Shown: in pieces, positions 1 through 10,647 of the stretch
Position numbering within the stretch: the stretch's first letter is position 1
Layout of the letters: every line of letters begins with the position of its first letter
NCBI GenBank assembly: GCA_002284615.2
Contig: MU070117.1
Location: 19,897-83,896 of the forward strand
Direction of reading: 5' to 3'
Source: Dunaliella salina
Taxonomy: Eukaryota > Chlorophyta > Chlorophyceae > Chlamydomonadales > Dunaliellaceae
DNA: 64,000 nucleotides
Translations under genes and position numbers: made by a program
Notes under the pieces: generated by a model
The model's database searches: none
Told to the model about the DNA's origin: nothing
Seen by the model: the letters and a program-made list of their open reading frames with translations, nothing else

Positions 1-186
1 CAAGCAAGCTTGCATGGTGTTAACTTTTTTAACGTTTTAAAAGCCATAAATTTATGGCTTGCCATTGCAAGAAAAGAGTCAAGCTTCAAGGAAAAAAGGG
101 GGGACGTTCGAAAGAACCGAGCCAATCATGGCTGATAAGCTAAATAGCGTACAGTAGCGGTGTTGTAAAAAAAAAAAAACATATGA

Positions 187-1274
187 ATGACATCACAAAG
201 AGCAAAGACCCCTAACGTAATCAGATATCCTTTTGGCCTCGGGAAGAAAGTTGAACCACGCTCACGACATACATCTCTCATTCCACGATTTTATATGACG
301 AGTGACTTTGATCGTCTCGCTCACAAAATTGATCAATCAAACTCTGAACGTCGCTATGCAGAACAGGCTGTCTCAACACATTTCAATACAATCATCAACC
401 AACAACAAGTGTTCGGTGCTGAATTGCAAGGAGTCAAAATATGGCCATCGATGCACACGAACGACTTAACAACTTTGAGCAGCGCTTTGCTTCTGATACG
501 CCTNACATGACGACAAAAACCGATCTGTCAATAAGATGGATTGATGACACAAAACGGGACACACACAACTATGACAATGTTTCTGGCCATGCATTTGTAC
601 AATATCCAAAGAATGCGCAAGTTACGCCTTCCCTTGTATCTTCAACCCTTTCCACAGACAAACCAATTCTCCCACTTCAAAAACCGACCAACTCTTTCAT
701 TGTCCTCGTTGGGCCCAAAGGACGTGAGGGCACACTTGCCGTGAACAATTTCTTAATAAACACAAAAAGCAGGGTGCCATACGGTGTCAAAGTCCAAAGG
801 GAGAAGACCCCAATGACGCTTATGAGAGAACGAGCTGCAAAAACAATCAACAGTGCAGTAAAGCAAACAATCTCGACAAGTGAACAACTACGTGGACTCC
901 AGACACACGTNGGAGCGAACGGAAGCAACCTCTTCTTGTCATTCTTCAACAGGGCGGAAGCCATGGATTACAAGAACAGGGAGGCACAAGCCTTTCAGTA
1001 CCCCATTCGGAACCATTTCCGGTATGAACCAACGATGTCACAGGGGAGGGAAGGTTTCGATTACAGCTCCCCAAAAGACTTAGACCCGTCACAAATTATC
1101 AACAACATCAAGATTGCCGCCCCCCACTTTTTCGAACAGATAGGTGATGCCAACATGAGGGAGGCACAGGGAGTACGGGGTGCTCGCGGTTGCAAACACA
1201 ATGATATAGACGCGAGGAACAAACAACCCAGGATGAATGAGGCATCAGGGTCACGAACAGCCAATACCCACTAG
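187..1274 (+). pseudogene. LINE ORF1-like (gag-like) region, frameshifted
   Basis: Two overlapping frames (187-510, then 441-1274) read as one protein if a single-base shift near 440-460 is allowed. The N-terminal part is polar and helix-prone, like the coiled-coil part of non-LTR retrotransposon ORF1 proteins. No zinc knuckle or RRM is recognisable. The second frame runs to a TAG at 1272-1274 and continues in the same frame into the endonuclease domain, so ORF1 and endonuclease may once have been one polyprotein. Assignment to ORF1 rests on position directly 5' of the endonuclease rather than on motifs. One ambiguous base (N) lies at 504 and another at 911. Confidence 0.45.
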
Positions 1275-2117
1275 AACATAGGCCTTCAGTCAAGACTGAG
1301 CCTGCTGGCACTCAATTGTGATGGCCTCCCAGCAGACGCAGATTCTCTAAAGTTGGAAGAGCTTGTCCATAACATCCAACAACACCACATTATTGCTCTA
1401 TCAGAAACAAGAACAAACAACATCAACCGGCTCCTCCAATTTCTTCCTCAACATGTTCTGAGAGGAAATACAAAAGTCCCTCCAACAAACAATGGTCGCA
1501 AGGGGCAAGGAGTTGCGTTGATTGTATCAAAAACTATTTCTGACTATATTACTGTTTTATACATTTCTGAAACTACTCAAACCATATTTGCCCGGTGTGA
1601 AGCACAGTTTTTTGAGAAGGATCAACCTGTTGTTATAGCAGCTACATATATTGCTCCGGAACAGAGTGAAGCGAGACACGATATCACATCTCAGTACCTA
1701 CACCTGGGACAAGAGTTACAACAGTACTTACTATACTATTCCCCACACCTTATATTGTGTGGAGATTTCAATGCTCATATTGGAGATCTGGACGAGATAA
1801 CAGATACACACTTTGATATTTTACATAAATGCTCATCCCTTCTATCTAAGCGCAAGGCACAATGTTCCCATGTGAACAAAGCGGGACTACTTCTAAGGCA
1901 CTTGGCCTCTACGCTAGGCCTTATCTTGACTACAGGCAGAGTTCCTGGGGACCACGGACAGAAAACATTTGTTGGATATAACAAGACATGTGAAACTAGG
2001 CCTGACCATCTGCTGACATCCAAAACAATGTTCCCTCATGTTAATGCATCTGCTGCTGCAGAAAGGTTGAGATTCTTGTCAAATATCATCCCCAAATATT
2101 TGAAATGGTCTGTGTAA
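1275..2117 (+). pseudogene. LINE apurinic-type endonuclease (EEP family) domain
   Basis: Recognisable from about 1295 (LNCDGLP) onward. Exonuclease-endonuclease-phosphatase motifs follow in order: ALSETR with the metal-binding Glu (about 1396-1413), GDFNAHIGD (about 1760-1786) and TRPDHLLTS (about 1995-2021) with the catalytic Asp-His pair. In LINEs this domain nicks target DNA for target-primed reverse transcription. Homology stops near 2035, where the sequence switches into a reverse transcriptase fragment in opposite orientation; residues after that to the stop at 2117 are antisense to it. The expected downstream RT is therefore missing from this strand and the copy is rearranged and non-functional. 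Confidence 0.8.
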
Positions 2118-2632
2118 GGTAACGGTGATCCATTATAGAAAAAAGATGGAAGGTTGGCCGACCTGGAATTGAAGCAAATAACTTGTGATTTCTGTGTGTT
2201 GACAACCAGAGATTTCTTCATGGCATATTCTTTTAGGTTGTTTAGAAGGGCTTGTAAATTGGATTGCCTATTTGCTACAAAAGCCAGATCATCTGCAAAA
2301 AGTAAATGGGTCACCGTGAAATGGGGGATGGCAGTTAGAGCACCTTGGACGCCACCTGCAACACTGCCAATATCATTGAGATAGATAGCAAACAGGAGAG
2401 GTGAGAGTGGGCAACCTTGCTTCACACCATACAATGGTCGGACACTTGCCATTTTGTCACCGTCAAGCAGAGTGTATTCATCCATATGGTATAGGTCTTT
2501 AAGGAAAAAATGAGTTGTAGAGGCATTTGACAACGATTTAGGTGGCATTTGACAACGATATAGATAAGGCAGGCCTTGACACAGCTGTGCTACTTTGCTA
2601 CGTAGGACCACTACGTAACACAGTGCACGCAT
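2036..2632 (-). pseudogene. LINE reverse transcriptase fragment, inverted
   Basis: The minus strand encodes part of a non-LTR reverse transcriptase: GVKQGCPLSPLLFAIYLND (RT block 4), LLFADDLAFVA with the catalytic FADD (block 5), LVVNTQKSQVICF (block 6) and FKYLGMIFD (block 7). Fingers, thumb and the C-terminal part are absent, so it is a partial copy. It abuts the plus-strand endonuclease at about 2036, giving a convergent arrangement. The N-terminal 25 or so residues of the open frame look unrelated. Convergent order is not what simple 5' inversion by twin priming gives, so later rearrangement or two nested insertions are more likely. Confidence 0.85.
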
Positions 2633-3600
2633 GTATGCAGGAGCAAGGGGTCAAACAGCAAGGAACAGTTTGGGTCTTTCTTGTTTCACTGCTGCCTGGA
2701 CAGGACATCCCGATATGCAAGCATGAAGTGCTGAAACCAGGTTTCATGGATGGCAGTAAGGGGAAGATCAGTGCACCCCTTCCTTGTTTGCCTTCCTGGT
2801 CTCTAGCCTGATTCCTCCAGGCAGGTCAGCTGGTCACGCATACCTGTCATTCTGTGTTCTTTTCAAGCTGCCTCCACACACAGTGTCCACCTCGTGTGTT
2901 TTGAGGAAATGCAGCAAGGAACAACAAAGAGGAGGAAAGAGCACAGTCGGGATGAAATTTGGGCCCGACGCTGCGCAGGGGGCGCTTGCTATACCCAAAT
3001 TTCTAAGAAAGAAGTTTATGATCGTCCAAAAAATGCAGGGCCCAACCAATTCGGTTTGAGCGCACTTTGGACGGGAATTCCGCGCCTGCGCCAAGCGTTC
3101 CAGATACAAACTGAAATTGATACTTAGGGTTCCTGGAGTTTCCTTGCTCAGCTTTGCAGCGGGATGTGCCGGTCGGATGCTGTGGCTGTCCGTGCGCCTG
3201 GAGGGCGGACACGTGTAACACGTAAGAGTGACACGCTGACGCATGACATGTAATGTCATGTACGTTGACCAGCATTGACCAGCCTGTACCCTGATGTGGA
3301 GCTACGTTGTCTCCTCAGTCTGGATGGACCTTATTAAGACATTTTTACCCTTGTGGAATAAAGGCCAATGGAGGCTTACCTAACTGATGGAGGATGCTGG
3401 GGTAAAAACCCCTGGGGGTGTGAATATGGCTGGTTGAAAAGGAAATTAGTAATTCCTGACGCACACTTCCTTACTAGCCGAGTCTCTGGCGTCCAGGCGC
3501 CGGTGCACACCACAGCAGCGGGCGCGGAAAGGAGCCCGCACAGCAACCTCATCAAGGTAAGCGCTCTTCGAGCGTGCACCCTTCCATTTCCGCATCATCC
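2633..3600. other. Non-coding stretch 5' of the Ty3/gypsy element, possible LTR
   Basis: No convincing gene. An AATAAA at about 3357 following a promoter-like stretch would fit the R region of a 5' long terminal repeat of the element that starts at about 3600. The 3' LTR is missing because the element is truncated, so the LTR cannot be confirmed by comparing ends, and no tRNA primer-binding site was recognised. Confidence 0.3.
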
Positions 3601-3623
3601 ATTCATCCACGCATCAAAGGAGC

Positions 3624-5678
3624 ATGATCGGCCGAGGAGAAGGAGCCGCGGGTGGCTGGAGATACTCCACACCCCGGGACTGGAGAGTTTCTTTCAAGGA
3701 GCCTGCACTGGTGGCTGGAGATACTCCACACCGTGCAGTGGTGGCTGGAGATTCTCCACACCATGGAGGGAGCAACTGTTATACTGGCAGCGAAGCTAGG
3801 TTGCCCATGGGGCCTGCGCTGGAGGATGGAGAGCTTCATGAGCATGCTGATTCCCCCATGCATGCCACACGCACTCCTGCTCCCGCCATGCTGGATTCAC
3901 CTGCTGCACGCATGCCCATGGACTCTGGTTCCCCTGGAAGTTTCCGCGCTAAGCTGTTGGAGACGAAACACAAGCATGCAAGCATGCAAGCCAGGAATGC
4001 ATCAGGTGCATGCGCACAGCACACTCCCGCCATCCTGTTCCCCACGGGTTCACGCCTGGATTTCTCTTTTACACCCCACAGGATGAGTGGCCAGCAGCAT
4101 CAGAAAAAGCAGCAGACCCCAAACACCAGGCCCAACACGGACACCACGCCAAGGAGGGAGACGGATGATGAACAAATCTCCCCCGTGGAGATCCTTTGCC
4201 TGGTCCGTGAGCTGCAGCGCGACAGCGCCCAGTTTGCGGAACGTCAGGCCCTCGCGGAGGACCTGCTTTCAAACATTGAGGAAGAACGCCTGCCTGGGGT
4301 GAGTAACCCCTCTCCCATTCTCCAGGCTGTGGACAGAATTTGCTTGGACACGCTCGCTCTTTTACCTGATAATGAGGCGCTGCTCTTGAGACAGCACCCT
4401 GTNTTCCCACACCTGCCTGCCCATGCCCAAGATGCCTTGGCAAGAACAACCCACCCACCAACAACCCGTGCACACTACACCTCACAGGTGGATCGCACCA
4501 TTGAGGGAGTTAAGGGNAGCGTGGCCAAGCTCAACGCTAGGCAACGTGAGCTAGAAGCCCAGCTGGAGCTCTTCAAGCAGCCTGGCCTGACAGCAGAGGC
4601 AATTTTGCAAGTCTGCAGTGCCACAACAAAAATGGTAGAGCAACAACAGCAGGCAGCCCAGGCCGCCATCGCCAGCAGGGACCAGCTGGTAGCAGCACAG
4701 CTTCAGGAGCAGGAGCAGCGCGACGCGCCCATGCGCGAGGAGGCCAGGCGCGCAGCAGCAGCGGAGGCGGAGCGCAAGGAAAAAATTGCTGCAGCGCAAC
4801 GCACCCTCCAGGAGTACGGCGAACAGCCCTCCGGACCCCAGCCCAGGGTGGGTCCTTTTCTTGATTTAACTAAGGTTATGCCTAAGCCTGCAACCTTCGC
4901 TGGACGCTCAGACCAAGATGTAGATACTGCCATCCTGAGTTTTGAGACGTACCTTAGTGCAATTGCGGTGCACATTGANATCTGGCCTGTTGTGGCAACA
5001 AATTTCCTTAAAGATGAAGCACTCACCTGTTGGCTAAACATCTTGATGGCCTTGAAGAAAAACAACCAGGAAGCAACATGGACTCATTTCACTAAGTGCT
5101 TAAGGGATGCTTATGGTACCACAGATAAGGAGCACATTGCCCGAAAACAATTTTTGAACCTGCAACAAAGGGGAATTTCTGCCAAGGACTATGTACGCCA
5201 TGCTCGCTACTTGCTAGCACAACTTGTGCATGACCCACCCACTGAGTCAGATAAATTAATAACTCTGTGGCGAGGCCTGCGCTCAGCATTTAAGGAAGCT
5301 GCACCCCTGCATCCACTTGGCCGCCCTTGGCAAACATTTGATGAATTAGCTGACCACATTCTACACTTAGAGCAGCAGCTGCCTCAAAAATTTAGTAAAA
5401 CCTTTGACACTCCCAGGCCGTTCTCTCGTGGAAATCCTCGTGGATTTTCCTTAACAGCTAACCCATCGCCTCGAATGTCTTCAAATTCCTCACAGGGACG
5501 CCCATATGGACGCCAGCCGGGCTTCCAGCGCCCCCCGCCCGGAGCTAGCAACCCCGGGAGCAACATTCCCAACCGCACGGAGCGCTCCCGCAGCCCTCCT
5601 GCGGGTCGCGACAGCAGGCCTCCCTCATATGTGCAAAGGCTAGAGCGTGAACTAGAGGAGTTGAAGAGAAAAAACTAA
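3624..5678 (+). CDS. Ty3/gypsy Gag polyprotein
   Basis: Open frame of 684 aa. The more likely start is the ATG at 4083 (MSGQQHQKKQQ), giving about 531 aa; the upstream part overlaps the short repeats. A retrotransposon Gag (capsid) domain is visible from roughly 4890 to 5370: the WxxxA-F-L-A-W pattern (WPVVATNFLKDEALTCWL), then FTKCLRDAYG and QRGISAKDYVRHARYLLAQL. A coiled, Gln/Ala/Glu-rich segment precedes it (about 4500-4830) and a basic Pro/Ser/Arg-rich tail follows. No CCHC knuckle is seen, so RNA binding may rest on the basic tail. Ambiguous bases at 4403, 4517 and 4979 make three residues uncertain. Confidence 0.85.
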   Translation: MIGRGEGAAGGWRYSTPRDWRVSFKEPALVAGDTPHRAVVAGDSPHHGGSNCYTGSEARLPMGPALEDGELHEHADSPMHATRTPAPAMLDSPAARMPMDSGSPGSFRAKLLETKHKHASMQARNASGACAQHTPAILFPTGSRLDFSFTPHRMSGQQHQKKQQTPNTRPNTDTTPRRETDDEQISPVEILCLVRELQRDSAQFAERQALAEDLLSNIEEERLPGVSNPSPILQAVDRICLDTLALLPDNEALLLRQHPXFPHLPAHAQDALARTTHPPTTRAHYTSQVDRTIEGVKXSVAKLNARQRELEAQLELFKQPGLTAEAILQVCSATTKMVEQQQQAAQAAIASRDQLVAAQLQEQEQRDAPMREEARRAAAAEAERKEKIAAAQRTLQEYGEQPSGPQPRVGPFLDLTKVMPKPATFAGRSDQDVDTAILSFETYLSAIAVHIXIWPVVATNFLKDEALTCWLNILMALKKNNQEATWTHFTKCLRDAYGTTDKEHIARKQFLNLQQRGISAKDYVRHARYLLAQLVHDPPTESDKLITLWRGLRSAFKEAAPLHPLGRPWQTFDELADHILHLEQQLPQKFSKTFDTPRPFSRGNPRGFSLTANPSPRMSSNSSQGRPYGRQPGFQRPPPGASNPGSNIPNRTERSRSPPAGRDSRPPSYVQRLERELEELKRKN
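3651..3762. repeat. Three copies of a ~23-bp hairpin-forming unit
   Basis: Near-identical units at 3651-3674, 3710-3732 and 3740-3762 share GTGGCTGGAGATACTCCAC (third copy ATT for ATA). Each contains a GGAG/CTCC inverted repeat that can form a small hairpin. They lie in the leader or N-terminal gag coding region of the Ty3 element. Confidence 0.7.
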
Positions 5679-5695
5679 AGCCCCCACAGGCTAGA

Positions 5696-6589
5696 GTGGG
5701 GTCTACATTGACTAAGTCCTGTAGTAATGGAGCAGACTTAGCCTCTGATAAGTCCTGTATTAATGGAGCAAACTTAGCTTCTGATGTGTCTGAAGCACCC
5801 CTTGGAGACAATTATGTTCAATTTCCTCTTTTTGGACTGTCTATATCTTCTGAACACGTTAAGGAGGGCTTTGCTTATCTGCTCTCTCCTACACTTAGAT
5901 CCACACTATCTCTCCGCACCTATCTAGCCACTGACATCGCTGGCCACGATGTTGTGTTAGGTGTACCTCCAGAGCATTTTGCCAAGGCTGTTCAACATTA
6001 CTTAAATTGCAAAGCTAAATCCTCTAAGCCAACTACCTTGTGTGTGCTAGTAGACACTAGCCACCACTTGTTCCCAAAATGGAGACAATTGCTTTATGGA
6101 ATGAGAAAAATTCAAGGGCCTAAGCACTCAGGCTACTCCTTCTGGATTGATGAATTGGAGCCGGAAAAATCAACTTCTAGCATCCAAAATATTGGAAAAT
6201 CAACTTGCTCAATGGTGTTTCAAGGATACTTATGTGGCAGCCCAGCCATTACTTTGATGGATACTGGAGCTTCACACTGCTTTATGGACTTAAATTTTGC
6301 TAAGGAAAATAACTTAGCCCTTCACCCAATCAAAACTTCTGTCACACTTGCGGATGGCGGATTAAGCAATGTGGCCTTAAAAACAGCCCCTCTCCACCTA
6401 AAACTTAGTAGCCATTTCAGCACAACAGTCTTCTATGTAATTGACATGCAACAGCAATTTGACCTCATCTTGGGAGATGACTGGCAAGTCAAGCATGATG
6501 CCATCCTTCACATCAAACATAAATTCTGTGCTCTTCGCCAACACAACAGGCGCTATAAAATTAACTCAATTGCCAAACCTATGCTTTAG
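5696..6589 (+). CDS. Ty3/gypsy pol, aspartic protease part
   Basis: Retroviral-type aspartic protease at the N-terminal end of pol. The active-site motif LMDTGASHCFMD is at about 6256-6291, followed by a flap-like stretch and the second hydrophobic motif FDLILGDDWQVKHDA (about 6460-6504). The frame ends in TAG at 6587-6589, but the next codons continue in the same frame through a linker into the reverse transcriptase at 6722. The TAG is therefore an internal stop in an otherwise open pol frame rather than a natural end. The first 150 residues have no recognised domain. Confidence 0.85.
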   Translation: MGSTLTKSCSNGADLASDKSCINGANLASDVSEAPLGDNYVQFPLFGLSISSEHVKEGFAYLLSPTLRSTLSLRTYLATDIAGHDVVLGVPPEHFAKAVQHYLNCKAKSSKPTTLCVLVDTSHHLFPKWRQLLYGMRKIQGPKHSGYSFWIDELEPEKSTSSIQNIGKSTCSMVFQGYLCGSPAITLMDTGASHCFMDLNFAKENNLALHPIKTSVTLADGGLSNVALKTAPLHLKLSSHFSTTVFYVIDMQQQFDLILGDDWQVKHDAILHIKHKFCALRQHNRRYKINSIAKPML

Positions 6590-8827
6590 CAACCATCTCA
6601 AAACGGCCTAGTAACCGCGGCCCAAGTCTGCCGACTTTATAAAAATTCAGAAAATGTTCGCGCTTTCCAGATTTCTGTCCGTGACTCCAAGGGAGACAAT
6701 AGCACTCAACCCTCACTGGAGGTGCAACATCTGATTCAAGAATTTCAGGATCTCACACTGCCACGTACATCTCTGCCTCCCAAGCGCAATATTGCGCACA
6801 CTATTCCCTTAGAGCCAGGACACAAACCCCCGTTCAGGCCGATTTACCGGCTAAGTCCAGTAGAATTAAATGAAGTGGAGCGTCAAGTTTCTGAATTACT
6901 CCAACAAGGCTTAATCCAGCCTAGCTCTTCCCCATTTGGAGCCCCTGTGCTTTTCGTCACAAAAAAGGATGGCTCCCTACGTATGTGCATAGATTACAGA
7001 GGACTCAACAAAATTACAATTAAAAACAGATACCCACTCCCGCGTATGGATCAACTTTTGGACTCCCTTTCCGGTGCAAAACTTTTCTCAAGCCTTGACT
7101 TGCAGTCGGGCTATCATCAAATCAGGATTCCCGAAGAGGATGAACCCAAAACAGCCTTCCGCACCCCATTTGGACACTACGACTTTAAAGTGCTCAGTTT
7201 TGGACTGACCAATGCACCAGCTACCTTCCAAGCCACAATGAATGACATTTTTCGGCCCTTCCTAAACAAGTTCGTCGTCGTCTATATTGATGACATTCTT
7301 ATCTTCAGCAGAACGCATGAAGAACATGCACACCATCTTCGCCTCGTCTTTGAAAGGCTGCGAGACAATGACTTTAAAATTAAACTCTCCAAATATGAAT
7401 TCGAAAAAACAGAAGTAAAATTTCTTGGGCACTTAGTGGGCGCAGACGGCGTAAAGGTTGACCCGGACAAGGTGGCTGCCGTGGCAAACTGGAAACCACC
7501 CACACATCTAACAGCCCTTCGCTCCTTTATGGGACTTGCACAATATTTTCGGAGATTCATAAAACACTTCTCGCGAATCGCTACACCCCTTACCAACCTT
7601 ACCAAAAAGGACATCCCTTATCATTGGACAAATGAGTGCCAAGACGCATTCATAAAAATAAAAGATGCTCTGACTAACGCCCCAGTTCTCGCACTGCCAG
7701 ATTTCTCTAAACCCTTTGAAGTCATCTGTGATGCTTCAACCAAAGGTCTTGGAGCAGTCCTCATGCAGGAAGGCCGCCCACTAGCCTATGAAAGCAGAAA
7801 GTTAGCACCCGCTGAGCGTAAATACCACACAGGAGAACAAGAGTTATTAGCTGTGGTACACGCACTCAAAATATGGCGGTGCTATCTAGAAGGTCCAGTT
7901 TTTACAGTTGTGACTGATCATAACCCCTTAGTACACTTAAATACACAATCAAACCTTTCAAGGCGTCAGGCCCGCTGGATGGAATATTTGCAGCGCTTCA
8001 CATTTAACTGGCTTTACAAGCCTGGCAAAGACAACGTTGTGGCTGATGCCCTTAGTCGCCATCCAAACTCTCAAACACTTAAACACTGTGCACTGCTTCT
8101 GTGCATGCAAACACGCAGCAATTCTCGCCTGCAACAAAAATTCCAATCTACACAACCAACAAACAAACGCAAACTCACCCAGCAGCAACCTCAAATGAAC
8201 AAAAGAGTTCACTTCAACCCGGAGACAGACAACGCCTTCATTGACCCAGACTCTCATCATCCCCTGTTTGAGCAAAACACACTTGCGCCCGAGGGTCAGC
8301 GTGGCTCAGCGTGGGAAGCTGAACATGGCCTGTCTCAAAGGGGCTTTAGCGGTGTGACTGAACCCTCCACGGATAGCTCNCCCGCCGTTGAGGTGGAAGA
8401 CGTCCTGGGTGGAGTTTGGCGTGCATACAGGGATGATCCACAGCTAAAAAACAGGAACTTTACCCGCCACCTAAGGAGATTCAATGGACTTTGGTATCTA
8501 AAAGACAACCGCCTAGTGGTCCCAGATGACCCTCTCATTAAAAATGCCATCATCTATGAATGCCATGACCGACCCCATGTTGGACATGTTGGCACACTTA
8601 AAACCCAAAACCTTGTGGAAAGACAATTTTGGTGGCCAANAATCCAAAAGGACGTACGTAAATACGTACAAGCCTGTCACTCCTGCCAAGCCAACAAAGG
8701 ATCAAACCAAAAACCGGGTGGACTCCTACAACCACTACCCGTCCCAGACGAACCCTGGGAAAGCGTTAGCATGGACTTTATCATACAACTGCCAAAAACA
8801 AAGCATGGCATGATGCCATATATGTAG
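6590..8827 (+). CDS. Ty3/gypsy pol, reverse transcriptase-RNase H and integrase N-terminal part
   Basis: The RT shows [19 protein letters not shown] (about 6944-7000), [31 protein letters not shown] and the catalytic YIDDILIFS (about 7285). RNase H follows with [26 protein letters not shown] and TDHNPL with its Asp residues. The integrase zinc-binding part has [10 protein letters not shown] and CHSCQANK (about 8570-8695), and the DDE core begins with [10 protein letters not shown] (about 8769). The frame stops at TAG 8825-8827 because of a one- or two-base indel near 8808-8816; the integrase continues in the next frame. Ambiguous bases are at 8380 and 8640. Confidence 0.9.
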   Translation, partial: QPSQNGLVTAAQVCRLYKNSENVRAFQISVRDSKGDNSTQPSLEVQHLIQEFQDLTLPRTSLPPKRNIAHTIPLEPGHKPPFRPIYRLSPVELNEVERQVSELLQQGLIQPSSSPFGAPVLFVTKKDGSLRMCIDYRGLNKITIKNRYPLPRMDQLLDSLSGAKLFSSLDLQSGYHQIRIPEEDEPKTAFRTPFGHYDFKVLSFGLTNAPATFQATMNDIFRPFLNKFVVVYIDDILIFSRTHEEHAHHLRLVFERLRDNDFKIKLSKYEFEKTEVKFLGHLVGADGVKVDPDKVAAVANWKPPTHLTALRSFMGLAQYFRRFIKHFSRIATPLTNLTKKDIPYHWTNECQDAFIKIKDALTNAPVLALPDFSKPFEVICDASTKGLGAVLMQEGRPLAYESRKLAPAERKYHTGEQELLAVVHALKIWRCYLEGPVFTVVTDHNPLVHLNTQSNLSRRQARWMEYLQRFTFNWLYKPGKDNVVADALSRHPNSQTLKHCALLLCMQTRSNSRLQQKFQSTQPTNKRKLTQQQPQMNKRVHFNPETDNAFIDPDSHHPLFEQNTLAPEGQRGSAWEAEHGLSQRGFSGVTEPSTDSXPAVEVEDVLGGVWRAYRDDPQLKNRNFTRHLRRFNGLWYLKDNRLVVPDDPLIKNAIIYECHDRPHVGHVGTLKTQNLVERQFWWPXIQKDVRKYVQACHSCQANKGSNQKPGGLLQPLPVPDEPWESVSMDFIIQLPKTKHGMMPYM

Positions 8828-9537
8828 TGGTGGATAGGCTTACCAAAATGGTGCATCTTATACCCACTGTCACCTCTGTTAAGGCCTCTGAAGTGGCGAT
8901 ACTTTTCAGAAACCATGTGTGGAAGCTGCATGGAGACCCAAACCACTTTGTNACTGATCGGGACTCCAAATTCACCAGCAAATTCTGGCAAGACCTCCAA
9001 AAGCAGCTTGGAATTAAAAGCCACACCTCTACAGCATATCACCCACAGTCAGATGGACAGACTGAACGAACCAATAGAATTCTTGAAGAAATGCTGCATC
9101 ATTATGTGAGCCCTCAACAAGACAACTGGGATGAACTTCTGCCTTGTGCAGAATTTGCAATCAACAACTCATATCAAGAATCAATTAAAACTACACCCTT
9201 TAGACTTAACACTGGGCGGGACCCCCGTACCAAGCTCTCCTGGAGCCTCAAAACCCCTTCCAAACTACCAGCCGTCGAAGAATACATCTCTTCAATGCAA
9301 CAGGCCCTTGCATCTGCAAAGTCAGCTTTGCACTCTGCTCAACAACGCCAAAAATTTTATGCAGACAAGCCGCATCGCCACGTTGAATTTCAGCCTGGCG
9401 ATAAAGTGATGCTTAGCACACAAAACATCCGACTCAAAATGCCGGGCACTCCCAAACTAATGCCAAAATGGCTAGGCCCACTCACCGTCACTGAGCGCAT
9501 TAACCCAGTTGCTTATCGGCTGGCTCTTCCTTTATGA
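8827..9537 (+). pseudogene. Ty3/gypsy integrase catalytic core, frameshifted and truncated
   Basis: Continues the integrase begun upstream: [14 protein letters not shown], then TDRDSKFTSKFW with the second catalytic Asp (about 8955), and HPQSDGQTERTNRILEEML with the third catalytic Glu (about 9042-9098). The C-terminal GPY-like region is visible (PKWLGPLTVTERI NPVAYRL, about 9463-9519). The frame ends at TGA 9535-9537, within the first bases of the palindrome, so the usual C-terminal extension and the 3' LTR are lost. No chromodomain is seen. Confidence 0.85.
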
Positions 9538-9824
9538 CAAGGGAATTTCCTGTGCCGATTATTAATTGGAGTTTTATCAATAGCCTATTAATAATAGGAA
9601 TTTTGACATTCATTTTCTAGATTAATATCTATATTTTTCCGATATTTTCTAGATAAAGATAAGTTCATTAACCTCGAGGTTAATGAACTTATCTTTATCT
9701 AGAAAATATCGGAAAAATATAGATATTAATCTAGAAAATGAATGTCAAAATTCCTATTATTAATAGGCTATTGATAAAACTCCAATTAATAATCGGCACA
9801 GGAAATTCCCTTGTCATAAAGGAA
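9527..9824. repeat. Perfect 298-bp palindrome (149-bp arms)
   Basis: The two arms are exact reverse complements, meeting at CCTCGAGG with the centre between 9675 and 9676 and no spacer. The outer ends are TTCCTTTATGACAAGGG at 9527 and its complement ending at 9824; identity stops on both sides beyond. The arms are AT-rich and contain TCTAGAT motifs that recur in the tandem array just to the right. The left arm overlaps the last codons of the truncated integrase. It could be an integrated hairpin telomere or concatemer junction of a DNA virus, a foldback element, or a fold-back assembly artefact. Confidence 0.95.
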
Positions 9825-10087
9825 TAGGAGGGACACTTTGCACCTTTGCGTTCTTCTATCACCCTGTAATTGAAAAACGTCTATCAACACCCCTTACTCA
9901 TAGTCTTATTTGGATTTTATCTATATTTTCCCTTCTAGGACTCGGCATATGTGTAATAAGGGTGTCCAAAGGCCTTTGGAGTGATCTGATCTATGATGTG
10001 TACACCCTTTGTTATTGAAAATTTCCTGTAAGGTGATTGATAAAGGATCTATGTGTTCACTTATCTAGATTTATCTGATATTTCTTT
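9825..10087. other. Non-coding spacer between palindrome and tandem array
   Basis: AT-rich and without an ORF. It holds one TCTAGATT motif shared with the neighbouring repeats. No promoter could be placed with confidence. Confidence 0.4.
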
Positions 10088-10640
10088 TTTTTAACAATTG
10101 GAAAATAACAAGGGCGCTATGAGCGACAGCGAACATTACAAGTCCCTGAAGGGCGTTGGGTGTCCGCACACATGATGTATCATCTATCTAGATTTATTAA
10201 CACAATCTCCTTTCAACAATTGGAAAATAACAAGGGCGCTGTGAGCGACAGCGAACATTACAAGTCCCTCAGGGGCGTTGGGTATCCCAATAAATGATAT
10301 CTCATCTATCTAGATTTATTTGAAATATTTTCTTTTAGTAATTGGAAAATACAAAGGGCGTTGTGAGCGACAGCGAACATTACAAGTCCCTCAGGGGCGT
10401 TGGGTATCCCAATAGTTGATGTCTCATCTGTCTAGATTTATCTATTAAAACTTCTTTTAACAATTGGAAAAACACAAGGCCGATGTGAGCTACAGCGAAC
10501 ATTACAAGTCTCTCAGGGGCGTTGGGTATCCCAATAGATGATATATCATCTGTCTATTAAAACTTCTTTTTACAATTGGAAAAACACAAGGCCGATGTGA
10601 GCTACAGCGAACATTACAAGTCCCTCAGGGACGCAAACAG
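10088..10640. repeat. Tandem array of five ~112-123 bp units
   Basis: Unit starts (at the CAATTGG landmark or its equivalent) lie at about 10095, 10217, 10338, 10461 and 10573. Each unit has AATTGGAAAA, a GC-richer core ending in CGAACATTACAAGTC followed by a short (C)TCAGGG/GTTGGG hairpin-like stretch, and most end in CATCTATCTAGATTTAT. Core differences are scattered substitutions. The last unit runs to the 3' end of the GIY-YIG gene that follows. Degenerate units recur at 13120-13390, so both GIY-YIG genes are bracketed by this family. Confidence 0.9.
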
Positions 10641-10647
10641 TTGAAAA

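Larger units (their letters stand above)
3600..9530 (+). mobile_element. Ty3/gypsy LTR retrotransposon, 3'-truncated
   Basis: The order gag, protease, reverse transcriptase, RNase H, integrase is that of Ty3/gypsy (Metaviridae). Gag (frame of 3624) and pol (frame of 5696) are in different frames, compatible with -1 frameshifting. Pol is a single frame to 8827 except for one TAG at 6587-6589; the integrase then continues in another frame. The integrase ends within the region that normally leads into the IHPVFH-type motif and is cut off where the 298-bp palindrome begins. No 3' LTR follows, so the copy cannot be autonomous. Confidence 0.9.

Noticed and set aside
2036..2632. Twin-priming (5' inversion) as the explanation for the inverted LINE RT
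   Set aside because: That process gives divergent, not convergent, segments.
10088..10640. CRISPR-like array
   Set aside because: Spacing is regular, but whole ~120-bp units are similar; there are no short constant repeats with unique spacers, and no cas genes.
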